Below are positions 26,382 to 33,918 of a DNA stretch of 64,000 bases, one piece after another; positions within the stretch are counted from its first letter, which is position 1, and the number at the start of each line of letters is the position of its first letter. Below the pieces are notes generated by a model, which saw only the letters and a program-made list of their open reading frames with translations, did no database searches and had not been told where the DNA came from. Position numbers and translations under genes: made by a program. Origin of the DNA: Patescibacteria group bacterium (lineage in GTDB: Bacteria > Patescibacteriota > Patescibacteriia > JAHIZJ01); NCBI GenBank assembly GCA_041661625.1, contig JBAZUB010000001.1:558001-622000 (forward strand), read 5' to 3'.

Positions 26382-26714
26382 TCACTCGGCCGCCTCTGGA
26401 GCAGGCAGATTGACGCGAAACTCGTGCTGCTCGGTGTAGTCTGGCCTGGCGCAAACTAATACCTTGCGCCACCCTTCTGGCACATCGTCTCCAGGATACG
26501 TGCCCTCCTCTCTGATGACTCGATAAGCCCGACACGAAGCGGGGCCTTCGAGAAGAAGTGTCCCCGAGGAAAGCGGCTGGGTCGTGTGCACCAACAGCGT
26601 TAGAAAAACTTCACTGCCGCTTAGAAACCTCGCCACCGGTAAATGTTTCTCGTTGGGTGCATGTACTTCGTCGTAGTCACCAGTTTCGTCCGCCGTCAGA
26701 CCTAGGTCAGGCAT
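26382..26714 (-). CDS. hypothetical protein
   Basis: 110 residues, acidic at both ends, no signal peptide or membrane segment. Not recognised. Its ATG overlaps the end of the upstream gene by eight bases, so the two are translationally linked. The pair has its own promoter and terminator. Base use is GC-rich and resembles the accessory region at 46-63 kb more than the neighbours here. Confidence 0.6.
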   Translation of the reverse strand: MPDLGLTADETGDYDEVHAPNEKHLPVARFLSGSEVFLTLLVHTTQPLSSGTLLLEGPASCRAYRVIREEGTYPGDDVPEGWRKVLVCARPDYTEQHEFRVNLPAPEAAE

Positions 26715-27000
26715 GACTCACCGCCGGCTTCACCACCACCTGTACGATACCCTCAAACCGTAGCGGCTGGATGCGTACCAAGCCGCCCTTCAAATCGCCG
26801 TTGGCAGAGTAGACAATCTCCGCAACAACAGCATGCACCTGCGGCCCGCCCTTGACGTTCAGTACGAGTGGGGTTCCCACAACTACCGGATATGGCGCAC
26901 CCTCTTGGTGACTATCGACCCAACTCATCATGAAACGGCCGTCTCCGCAATCGTGAACGACCGTGCCAACGGTCTTGCGATCCTCCTGTCCATCAGCCAT
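26707..27000 (-). CDS. hypothetical protein, first gene of a two-gene unit
   Basis: 97 residues with a compact, valine-rich, beta-strand-like pattern (VVVGTPLVLNV, VHAVVAEIVY, IVQVVVKP). No recognised domain; a small beta-barrel such as PilZ-like or OB-like fold is possible but not shown. A strong SD site GGGAGGT precedes the ATG, unlike most host genes here. Confidence 0.6.
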   Translation of the reverse strand: MADGQEDRKTVGTVVHDCGDGRFMMSWVDSHQEGAPYPVVVGTPLVLNVKGGPQVHAVVAEIVYSANGDLKGGLVRIQPLRFEGIVQVVVKPAVSHA

Positions 27001-27045
27001 GGTTTATACCTCCCTTCCACGACTGGCGCCCAGAAACCTGCGCCA

Positions 27046-27074
27046 ACCTTATCACCGAATTGGATTAACGTCAA
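27046..27074 (-). promoter_or_regulatory. promoter of the two-gene hypothetical unit
   Basis: On the minus strand TTGACG (27069-27074), 17 bases, TAAGGT (27046-27051), giving a leader of about 40 bases that ends in the SD site. Confidence 0.6.
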
Positions 27075-27077
27075 CAC

Positions 27078-27099
27078 CAAAACACCCCGCTCGGGGGTG
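27078..27099 (-). terminator. terminator of the tRNA-Val cluster
   Basis: CACCCC/GGGGTG stem with a short loop, followed on the minus strand by TTTT. It lies directly after the outer tRNA-Val 3' end and just before the next promoter. Confidence 0.75.
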
Positions 27100-27150
27100 A
27101 ATGTGGGCAAATATTATCCTTGGTGGGCGATAGAGGAATCGAACCTCTGT

Positions 27151-27235
27151 CCGGGGTGCGCCGGTCAGAACAACGGCACACCCGTCGTGGCCCGCGCAAA
27201 GGCAAGCAGTTGCCTTTGCTTGTCACCACAACCCT
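27151..27235 (-). ncRNA. recurrent structured element, copy 3
   Basis: Insert in the variable loop of the interrupted tRNA-Val. Hairpin 27196-27219 has a 10-bp stem GCAAAGGCAA/TTGCCTTTGC with loop CTGC. It is followed by GACGGGTGTGCCG and a second hairpin. Bases 27157-27186 are identical to 28248-28277. Confidence 0.55.
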
Positions 27236-27259
27236 CCACAACCCGCCCGCCAAAGCTTG

Positions 27260-27333
27260 TGGGCGGCACAAGAGTTGAACTTGTGACCTCCACAATGTCA
27301 ATGTGGCGCTCTAACCAACTGAGCTAGCCGCCC
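27260..27333 (-). tRNA. tRNA-Val (anticodon GAC)
   Basis: 74 bases: acceptor GGGCGGC/GCCGCCC, anticodon arm CCACA-TTGACAT-TGTGG, T arm ACAAG-TTCAACT-CTTGT. CCA is not encoded (CAA). Flanks GCTTGT/ACAAGC pair, and beyond them CCCGCGCGCC and GGCGGGCGGG pair in nine of ten positions, so the whole gene sits on a long stem inside the anticodon loop of the outer tRNA-Val. Confidence 0.93.
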
Positions 27334-27445
27334 ACAAGCGGCGCGCGGGTGTCAATGTGGCGCTCTAACCATCTGAGCTAACCGCCCACCAAGAAAATAA
27401 TATTTTCAAAATGCCCTTACAAATTAACACACTGCCCTAGCTTTA

Positions 27446-28084
27446 TCAAGCCCCCAGTGGAATGACGTGTTCGCGAATTACTCTTGCATAATCGTGACGC
27501 GATTTATCATACGCGTACAGTCCGATAACTACCTCGTTAGCCACAAATGATTTGCCTCTCAGCGTACGGGCTTCCGCTTGGATTCGAGAAACATGCTTAT
27601 ACTGAGCCGTGACACTACCCAGCGTTACATGAGGATGAAACCGACTACCGACACGTAAATACCCGTATTTTAGTATCGCTTTAATTTCTATCGGTGTAAA
27701 TATCTTCTCTCGAATCCGTTGCATATCTTTGCTTCTGATTCGATTCCCGCGCAACTGATTAGCGATTCTGATAATATTCATATGGAATTTTTTTAGCAAC
27801 GGCCTCTCGGTTATGCCCAAGCTAATGAATGTGCCCTTACGGTGCGGCGCCAGACGCACTTTGGTTATAGTCAATCGTATTGATTTGAGCTGGGTGCGTA
27901 TAATTTGCCTCTGAAGAATTGGAAAGTCGGTTTGCCTAAATTTAGACAAATATATAGTTACGTGCGGTTCATGCTGAAAATTACCCGGATAAACCAAACC
28001 AAACGCTTTCTGTATACCCCGAATCTTCTTAGCGATATCAGGTCTAACGTTAAGATGTATACCGAGTACTGTTTCGGTTCTCAT
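27446..28084 (-). CDS. 2'-5' RNA ligase / 2H phosphoesterase family protein (LigT/ThpR-like)
   Basis: 212 residues. Two HxTx motifs define the 2H family: HVTIY (His41, Thr43) and HVTLG (His152, Thr154), both preceded by Pro as in LigT. Bacterial LigT was found by its ability to join tRNA halves through a 2'-5' bond in vitro, and ThpR opens RNA 2',3'-cyclic phosphates; the true role in cells is unclear. The gene lies between the nested tRNA-Val genes and tRNA-Val(TAC), all on the same strand. The middle of the protein is unusually basic. A tRNA-related role is inferred from this context. Confidence 0.85.
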   Translation of the reverse strand: MRTETVLGIHLNVRPDIAKKIRGIQKAFGLVYPGNFQHEPHVTIYLSKFRQTDFPILQRQIIRTQLKSIRLTITKVRLAPHRKGTFISLGITERPLLKKFHMNIIRIANQLRGNRIRSKDMQRIREKIFTPIEIKAILKYGYLRVGSRFHPHVTLGSVTAQYKHVSRIQAEARTLRGKSFVANEVVIGLYAYDKSRHDYARVIREHVIPLGA

Positions 28085-28142
28085 TATACTATATTATTTG
28101 ATACTTGTAACAACGAGCTGCACGGCAATGCTTTACTCTTGG

Positions 28143-28216
28143 TGGGCGGTGGAGGACTCGAACCTCCGACCCTCTCGGTGTAAACGAGATACTCTAACCA
28201 ACTGAGCTAACCGCCC
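28143..28216 (-). tRNA. tRNA-Val (anticodon TAC)
   Basis: 74 bases: acceptor GGGCGGT/ACCGCCC, anticodon arm TCTCG-TTTACAC-CGAGA, T arm GGAGG-TTCGAGT-CCTCC. CCA is encoded (28140-28142). Confidence 0.95.
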
Positions 28217-28247
28217 GAGTATGTTGATATAAATAGCGGAACCTGGA

Positions 28248-28330
28248 TGCGCCGGTCAGAACAACGGCACACCCGTCTCACCCCTCGTAGACGCAAACAG
28301 TTGCGTCTACTTGTGGGTTCGACCCATCTT
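28248..28330 (-). ncRNA. recurrent structured element, copy 4
   Basis: Lies between tRNA-Ile and tRNA-Val(TAC). Hairpin 28287-28310 has stem GTAGACGCAA/TTGCGTCTAC, loop CTGT, then GAGACGGGTGTGCCG and a hairpin that keeps pairing by G-U on the minus strand only, which suggests minus-strand transcription. A further 10-bp stem TATATCAGCC/GGCTGATATA stands upstream (about 28330-28375). Confidence 0.55.
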
Positions 28331-28405
28331 ATATCAGCCTCCGACCTGACATTGATTATTGTGGCTGATATATCAACGACCTCACAATCAGTATTTATCC
28401 CGTGG

Positions 28406-28478
28406 TGGGCGTGGATGGTCTCGAACCATCGACCCCTGCCTTATAAGGGCAGTGCTCTAACCCCTGAGCTACACGCCC
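28406..28478 (-). tRNA. tRNA-Ile (anticodon TAT)
   Basis: 73 bases: acceptor GGGCGTG/CACGCCC, anticodon arm CTGCC-CTTATAA-GGCAG, T arm GATGG-TTCGAGA-CCATC, CCA encoded. Flanks TATCCCGTGGT/ACCACGGGATA pair over 11 bases. Most bacteria read AUA with a CAU tRNA modified by TilS; a UAU tRNA needs no lysidine. Confidence 0.92.
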
Positions 28479-28709
28479 ACCACGGGATATTAATATTTGA
28501 AATCGTCGCTATAAAGACGGTGCTCCCAGCTCCGCATCCCGAACGCAGTGAGTGGTGTGGGGTAACCTTCGCCTACTCACTTGGGCACCGAACAAAAGTG
28601 GGATCAACACGCCCATAATGTATAACGTACTTTTTCACCAGACCGAAAGCCGGGCGCAGAGCGTCCGGGCTCGCTGACGCTGTCAGTGTCGGTGCTACTT
28701 TACTTTGTT
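28479..28709. other. spacer upstream of tRNA-Ile
   Basis: No gene. A stretch at about 28524-28592 contains paired GGTGC/GCACC and GTGAGT/ACTCAC arms and looks faintly like part of a 5S rRNA on the plus strand (CATCCCGAACGCAG). A GCCCGGAC/GTCCGGGC-type hairpin near 28648-28670 on the minus strand may end the membrane-protein transcript. Confidence 0.35.
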
Positions 28710-29684
28710 TTACTTCTTTTGTCCAGACACGCGACCGGCTAATCGTAGAATCCAGCTGGGTTTATGGCCTTCTTTCAGACGAAGGAATGTGGTCACCCAG
28801 GCTGAAAATTGAAAGCTGGACAATAGCGAACCAGTAATTATCACAATGGCCAACACCAGAGCAACGGCAGCCCCGAAGATAAAGTTGGCCGTGGTGGTGT
28901 AGCCACCGCTGTTCATCACTAGAATGATGATAAAGAACGGCAAGATGATCAGCGCAATTACCAGCAAGATAGCCAGATTGGCCACTAAGTTGATCAGAAA
29001 GATCAATATGGCCATTTCGATACTATCGACCCAGTTTTTAATGAACAATTTCCAACCGGACAGGATGGCCCGGCCGGTGTTTTCGTTATTTACCACCACA
29101 TAACCGGCGGCGTATCGGGCTACAAAAGAAACGATCAGAGAAACGATGAATGATATTACGGCCAATAACGCACCTAGCCATAACCCGACCGCGTGCAACA
29201 GCATCAAAGAGACCAACACGGCCATAAGTATCAGCACGCCATAGTCAACCACTTTGGCCAGTAGAATGATAACAATATTCTTCCAAAAGTATTTGTGCCC
29301 ATTAGCCATTGCGCCATTGAATGATATCTTTTTGCCGGCGTCGAGCTGCGCAATGCTATGCGTCAGGGCACCGACCGATGCGACCATCAGCCAGACAAAC
29401 AGCGCCAGTATCATCAAGGCGATCAGCGATCCGATAATGGCTGACGCCGTGGAATCAGTCAGCGATGACCAAATACTGGAAAATACCCCGCCAAAGCCAT
29501 TCGTAAAAAGCTCTTTCCAGCTGCTAACCGACAGGGTCTGGTCGGAAAAGACCACTTGGTTGCGCAGCACTATTTCAATCTCTTGGGTAATTAACGCGAC
29601 AAACAATCCAAAGAACCAGAGTATTTTGTTGCGCCAGATTAGCCGCCATGTTTGAGCGAGAATCTGTTGAAAATTCTGTGTCAT
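28710..29684 (-). CDS. polytopic membrane protein, function unknown
   Basis: 324 residues with about six to seven hydrophobic segments (roughly 20-40, 75-115, 130-175, 180-205, 235-270, 280-305). The layout resembles YciC/GdpD-membrane-type proteins, but no catalytic domain follows. A strong SD site (AAGGAGG) precedes the ATG, an exception among the host genes here. It lies directly downstream of ftsH in the same direction. Confidence 0.6.
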   Translation of the reverse strand: MTQNFQQILAQTWRLIWRNKILWFFGLFVALITQEIEIVLRNQVVFSDQTLSVSSWKELFTNGFGGVFSSIWSSLTDSTASAIIGSLIALMILALFVWLMVASVGALTHSIAQLDAGKKISFNGAMANGHKYFWKNIVIILLAKVVDYGVLILMAVLVSLMLLHAVGLWLGALLAVISFIVSLIVSFVARYAAGYVVVNNENTGRAILSGWKLFIKNWVDSIEMAILIFLINLVANLAILLVIALIILPFFIIILVMNSGGYTTTANFIFGAAVALVLAIVIITGSLLSSFQFSAWVTTFLRLKEGHKPSWILRLAGRVSGQKK

Positions 29685-29756
29685 ACCGCCTCCTTGTCAA
29701 TTTTTGTTAGATATTTTTATAGCGCTGGCCGCAGTAATACTACGGCACTGCGTTTT

Positions 29757-31601
29757 TTATGATGCGCCGGCAGTCTGAACGGCTGGCGCTCGGAACAGCT
29801 CCTCGAACTCCTGCTGTTCGATCGTCTCCTTGGCTATCAGACGCTCGGCAATTTCATCGAGTTTCGGTTGGGCTTTGATAATCGTATCCTTAGCCACCTG
29901 GTAGCAGCGTTTAATTATCTTGGTCACCTCGTGATCAATCTGAGTCGCCGTCTCTTCGCCATAGTCTCGCTGTTCGTGGATTTCACGGCCGAGAAAAATC
30001 ATCTCTTCCCGTTCGCCGTATGTGCGCGGTCCCATTGTTTCGCTCATGCCGTACTCAGTCACCAATTTCCGTGCCAATCGAGTGGCTTGCTTTAGATCAT
30101 TGCTGGCTCCGGTGGTCACCTCGCCGAATATGATTCGTTCCGCGGCGTGACCGCCCATCATCACTGATATTTCGTTCAGGAAATATGACTTGCTATGCAT
30201 GTGCTTATCTTCGCTAGGCAGCTTCAGGGTAAATCCTGCTGCCATGCCGCGAGAAATAATCGAGACCTTACGAACCGGATCCATATTCGGCAATTCGTGG
30301 GCAATCAGAGCATGGCCGGCTTCGTGATAGGCCGCAATCTTCTTTTCCTCGATGCTGAGGATATGGCTTTTCCGTTCTGGACCAAGCAGAACCTTGTCAA
30401 TGCTGTCGAGACATTCGTCGGTGCCAATAATTTTCTTGTTCCGGCGCACAGTTAATATGGCCGCTTCATTAAGTAGGTTGGCCAGATCCGCGCCCGAAAA
30501 TCCGGGCGTGCGTTCGGCAATGGTGCGCATCGACACCTGTTCGGCAAATGGCTTGCCCCGAGCATGCACTTTGAGAATGGCCTCCCGGTCATTAAGGTCG
30601 GGCATGTCCAGCATCACGCGCCGGTCAAATCGTCCCGGCCGCAACAATGCGGGATCCAGCACATCGGGCCGATTGGTGGCTGCGATAACTATCACGTTGG
30701 TATCGGTTTCAAATCCGTCCATTTCAACTAAAATCTGATTTAACGTCTGCTCGCGTTCATCATGCGAACCGCCCAGACCAGAACCGCGCTGCCGACCCAC
30801 CGCATCAATCTCATCTACGAAGACAATGCAGGGAGCGGCCCGCTTGGCTTTTTTGAATAGATCGCGCACCCGTGAAGCACCGACACCAACGAACATTTCT
30901 ACGAACTCCGAACCGGAGATGTGGAAGAACAGCACATTTGCCTCACCAGCGACCGCTCGTGCCAAAAGCGTCTTGCCCGTACCGGGTGGTCCGACTAACA
31001 GCACACCCTTGGGAATCTTGGCGCCCAGCGATAAAAAACGCTTAGGGGCTTTGAGAAACTCGACGATTTCGCCTAGCTCCTCTTTGGCCTCCTTGGCGCC
31101 GGCGACATCCTTGAATAATATCTGCCGGTTGGGATTGGTTTGTTGTGATTCGCGGGCCCGGCTCTGACCAAACATCATCGCTCGATTATTCGTACCCTGA
31201 ACCTGCCGCATCATGAAGTAAATGAATCCGCCAATCAGCAAGAACGGCAGCAAGAACGGCAGCAGCGTATTGATCCAGAACGAACCGCCGGAACCCTCGC
31301 GTATCTCAACGTTCAGAGCTTGGATTTTTTCAGCGCTGACGCCATAATTCTTCAGGACATCACCAAAAGATTCGGTGCTTTCTTTGCGCGACACCTCTTT
31401 GGTGCCATCTTTGAGCACCACATTGATTTTCGACCCTTCGACAATTATCTGGTTTACCTCGGCATTATCAATCTGTTTCACTACTTGGTTCAGGCTTATT
31501 TCAGTGACTTTCTTGGTACTGGTTTGGTACAGACTAAACAAGCCGCCTAAAGCCAGAAATATGATGACGAATATGATGAAGCTCTTGAGGGCTGATCGCA
31601 T
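29757..31601 (-). CDS. ATP-dependent zinc metalloprotease FtsH
   Basis: 614 residues. Membrane protease that removes misassembled membrane proteins and some regulators. Two N-terminal membrane helices (about 7-27 and 110-130) enclose an extracytoplasmic domain; the AAA module has GPPGTGKT (near 205), the DEIDA Walker B region, and the second region of homology with RPGRFDRRV; the zinc site is HEAGHALIAHE (near 428). All key residues are present. No SD site is visible before the ATG. Confidence 0.96.
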   Translation of the reverse strand: MRSALKSFIIFVIIFLALGGLFSLYQTSTKKVTEISLNQVVKQIDNAEVNQIIVEGSKINVVLKDGTKEVSRKESTESFGDVLKNYGVSAEKIQALNVEIREGSGGSFWINTLLPFLLPFLLIGGFIYFMMRQVQGTNNRAMMFGQSRARESQQTNPNRQILFKDVAGAKEAKEELGEIVEFLKAPKRFLSLGAKIPKGVLLVGPPGTGKTLLARAVAGEANVLFFHISGSEFVEMFVGVGASRVRDLFKKAKRAAPCIVFVDEIDAVGRQRGSGLGGSHDEREQTLNQILVEMDGFETDTNVIVIAATNRPDVLDPALLRPGRFDRRVMLDMPDLNDREAILKVHARGKPFAEQVSMRTIAERTPGFSGADLANLLNEAAILTVRRNKKIIGTDECLDSIDKVLLGPERKSHILSIEEKKIAAYHEAGHALIAHELPNMDPVRKVSIISRGMAAGFTLKLPSEDKHMHSKSYFLNEISVMMGGHAAERIIFGEVTTGASNDLKQATRLARKLVTEYGMSETMGPRTYGEREEMIFLGREIHEQRDYGEETATQIDHEVTKIIKRCYQVAKDTIIKAQPKLDEIAERLIAKETIEQQEFEELFRAPAVQTAGAS

Positions 31602-31775
31602 GGGATATATTAAGTGGTTATCTAATGGCTAATTCAATCAATATTATATCTGTTTTTGGCGGTTTTGACAAATACTTGGCAGCATCCGCGCGCAATTCCG
31701 GTTAATTGGCACCAACATACCAAAACCCCGCCTCAACGTGCCAGACGCCGGGCAGGATTTGGATATGCACTCGAG

Positions 31776-33029
31776 CTACGAATTTGATTCGGTCGTGGAT
31801 TCGGTTTTTTCAGGTGTTTCTGGATTATGATCTGCGTCAGACGGGGTCGCGGCTTCGGCTTTCGCCGGTGGTTCAGTTTCACCTTCGGCAGTCGTCTCGG
31901 CTGGCTTGGTTGGCTCTGGTTTTGGCTCCAGCGCCTTGAGCGACAATCCCAGCCGATGATGATCCGGTTCGATGGTCAGAATTTTGAACGGCCTGGTCTC
32001 GCCCACTTTGACTACTTCACCCGGATGGCGCACCAGCTTATAAGACAGTTCTGAAATATGGGCCAATCCGTGAATATCTTGATCCAATTCAACAAACACG
32101 CCGAATGGATTCAGTTTCAGGACTTTGCCTTCGACCACCTGGCCGATCTTATACTTATTTATTGCCTTCTTCCAGGGATCGTCAATCAGCTGCTTTAGGC
32201 TCAGCGAGATGCGGGAATTTTCAATGCTGATAATCTTGGCTTTGATCGTGTCGCCCACTTTGACGATCTGGCGCGGGTCATCGATGCGCTGCCAGGCCAA
32301 CTCTGAGATATGGACCAATCCCTCCAGCCCGTCGCCAAATTCCACGAACGCGCCAAAGTCCACCACTCCGGTAACTTTGCCCTCGACCACGTTGCCGATC
32401 TCGTACTTTTTCAAGGCGTCTTTTTGCTTCTCTTCCCAGGCCATCTTTTCTGATACGATCAGTTTCTCTTCGGCCTCGTTGACATCGATCACTCTGACCT
32501 TAAAAGCCTGGCCAATGTATGTTGCCAGCCGTTCTAATATTTTTTCCTTGTCGCCGCCTTCAACGCGCGGATAGTGCTCCACGGTTAACTGTGAAACGGG
32601 CAGGAAGCCCACCACACGGCCAACCTTAATCATCAGGCCGCCGCGATTGGCTTCGGTTATTTCCGCATCGACAATCGACTCATCGTTGAGATACTGCGTC
32701 AGCAGATCCCAGGCTTTCTTGTGTCCGGCTTGTCGGAACGACAGTTCCAATACGCCTTTTTCATTTTCTAAATCGACCACGGTGGCCAATACTGGATCAC
32801 CAACCTTGAGGTCGGTGTACTCGCCCGACTCATCGTAAAGTTCGCGGCCGCGCACTACGCCGCTGCTGATGCCTTCGATATCGACATGGACTTCGGTCTT
32901 GGTGACACTGAGGACTTTGCCCTCGACGATATCACCGACCTTAGGAATTTTAACAAGCCCCTGCTCATTTAATAGCTGCTCCATCTCTGGGGAGGGGGCT
33001 GGGATGGTAGCGGTAAATTTAGCTTTCAA
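31776..33029 (-). CDS. 30S ribosomal protein S1
   Basis: 417 residues with four S1 RNA-binding repeats (about 25-100, 115-195, 208-280, 292-365), e.g. GNVVEGKVTGVVDFGAFVEF and GQVVEGKVLKLNPFGVFVEL, then an acidic Pro/Glu/Thr-rich tail. Bacterial S1 has four to six repeats and helps mRNA bind the ribosome. The start is TTG at 33029 with AAGG about 10 bases upstream; an ATG 15 codons in (32984) is the alternative. It is divergent from the frameshifted gene at 33.17 kb. Confidence 0.88.
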   Translation of the reverse strand: MKAKFTATIPAPSPEMEQLLNEQGLVKIPKVGDIVEGKVLSVTKTEVHVDIEGISSGVVRGRELYDESGEYTDLKVGDPVLATVVDLENEKGVLELSFRQAGHKKAWDLLTQYLNDESIVDAEITEANRGGLMIKVGRVVGFLPVSQLTVEHYPRVEGGDKEKILERLATYIGQAFKVRVIDVNEAEEKLIVSEKMAWEEKQKDALKKYEIGNVVEGKVTGVVDFGAFVEFGDGLEGLVHISELAWQRIDDPRQIVKVGDTIKAKIISIENSRISLSLKQLIDDPWKKAINKYKIGQVVEGKVLKLNPFGVFVELDQDIHGLAHISELSYKLVRHPGEVVKVGETRPFKILTIEPDHHRLGLSLKALEPKPEPTKPAETTAEGETEPPAKAEAATPSDADHNPETPEKTESTTESNS

Positions 33030-33132
33030 TTCATTGCCTTGATTAATAATAAAGCGTCAATAAATACGGAATACAAGCAGTATATATCAGACTGGCCTTC
33101 TTGGCAAGGCTGCGTGATAAGTGCCTGTTTTA

Positions 33133-33161
33133 TTGACTTTTATGCCTATTTATGTTATTAT
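33133..33161 (+). promoter_or_regulatory. promoter placed to give a leaderless mRNA
   Basis: TTGACT (33133-33138), 17 bases, TATTAT (33156-33161). Transcription should begin at about 33168, next to the ATG at 33169. Confidence 0.65.
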
Positions 33162-33168
33162 TATGTCA

Positions 33169-33839
33169 ATGGGAAAGTTTGCCAACAGAATCAGCGGGCA
33201 GGCCGTTCTAAACACCATGAAAAGTATTTCCAAGGGTGCTTTTTCAGATACCAAAAAGCTCTGGAAGTGGAGGGTTTCAAACTTAGCAAAAACAAGTCGT
33301 ACAGTCGCGATGAGGTACGACAGGGTTTCAAAATCGCCCGAAAACTCGATACTACTATCAAAACGGGCTGGCAGGCAGGCTCAATGGCCAACAAAGCTTT
33401 CGCCGCCCACGATCAGTTAGCCGCGGAACGGAAGCAGGAACAACGCAGCGTATCCCAAAGATTAATCGATCTGCAGAATCGCGTATTCCGAAAAAAAGTC
33501 GGTGACGAACAAGCCCTGCAGGGTAGTCAATTGCGCGTCACCCGAAGCAAAATTGAAAATGAGCGCAAAACCGGTAGCGCTAGAGTCGCTACGGTCACTC
33601 CCACGTTGCACGCCGTGCCCACGGGCGGCAACGCCGTCCTGAAGAAAGCAACGGGGGCCGAAAGTTTGCACCCCGATATGGTTTTGGCCGACCCAGCCAA
33701 TCATCAGCCGTCACAAATCGACGAGCTAACCAATAACGGATCACAAATACCCGAAGACAAATCGGTCATCAGCGACGAGGAATTCAAGAAGCTCCAGGAC
33801 AAGGCCAAAGAGGTGTCGGGTACGCAGATGCTATCGTAA
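33169..33839 (+). CDS. hypothetical protein, apparently split by a -1 frameshift
   Basis: Reading from ATG 33169, the first 28 codons (MGKFANRISGQAVLNTMKSI...FSDT) look like coding sequence but this frame fails soon after. The long downstream frame, which ends at 33839 and has KALEVEGFKLSKNKSYSRDE onwards, has no good start of its own; it stays open upstream only through the promoter. The two frames join at a run of five A (33253-33257) in ACC-AAA-AAG. The combined product would be about 223 residues, basic, mostly helical and polar. Function unknown. A sequencing indel, a real mutation or programmed slippage are all possible. Confidence 0.55.
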
Positions 33840-33865
33840 ACATTGCGTGCATTAAACTATAGCAT

Positions 33866-33893
33866 CCCAGCAATTACTGCTCGGCTGGGTTTT
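33866..33893 (+). terminator. intrinsic terminator
   Basis: CCCAGC/GCTGGG stem with a 12-base loop and TTTT. It ends the transcript of the frameshifted gene. Confidence 0.75.
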
Positions 33894-33918
33894 GGATTTA
33901 GCTGCGGCAGATTTTTAA

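Larger units (their letters stand above)
27121..27387 (-). pseudogene. interrupted tRNA-Val (GAC) whose halves enclose a complete tRNA-Val
   Basis: The 5' part (27387 down to 27350) is GGGCGGT-TA-GCTCAGATGGTTAGAGC-G-CCACA-TTGACA. The chain is then broken at the 37/38 position of the anticodon loop. After an insert that holds the complete tRNA-Val at 27260-27333 it resumes T-TGTGG-AGG, is broken again in the variable loop by a structured element, and ends AGAGG-TTCGATT-CCTCT-ATCGCCC-A-CCA. Acceptor halves pair over all seven positions. Flanks CTTGGT/ACCAAG and ATATTAT/ATAATAT also pair across the whole unit. It may be a decayed duplicate or an intron-bearing gene. Confidence 0.6.

Noticed and set aside
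27151..28330. Group I intron in tRNA
   Set aside because: The anticodon-loop position fits, but the expected P, Q, R and S core motifs are not seen and the insert contains a complete tRNA instead of a ribozyme core.
28524..28592. Possible 5S rRNA on the plus strand
   Set aside because: One stretch (CATCCCGAACGCAG) looks like 5S loop C, but the outer helix and the remaining domains cannot be fitted, and the strand is opposite to the tRNAs.
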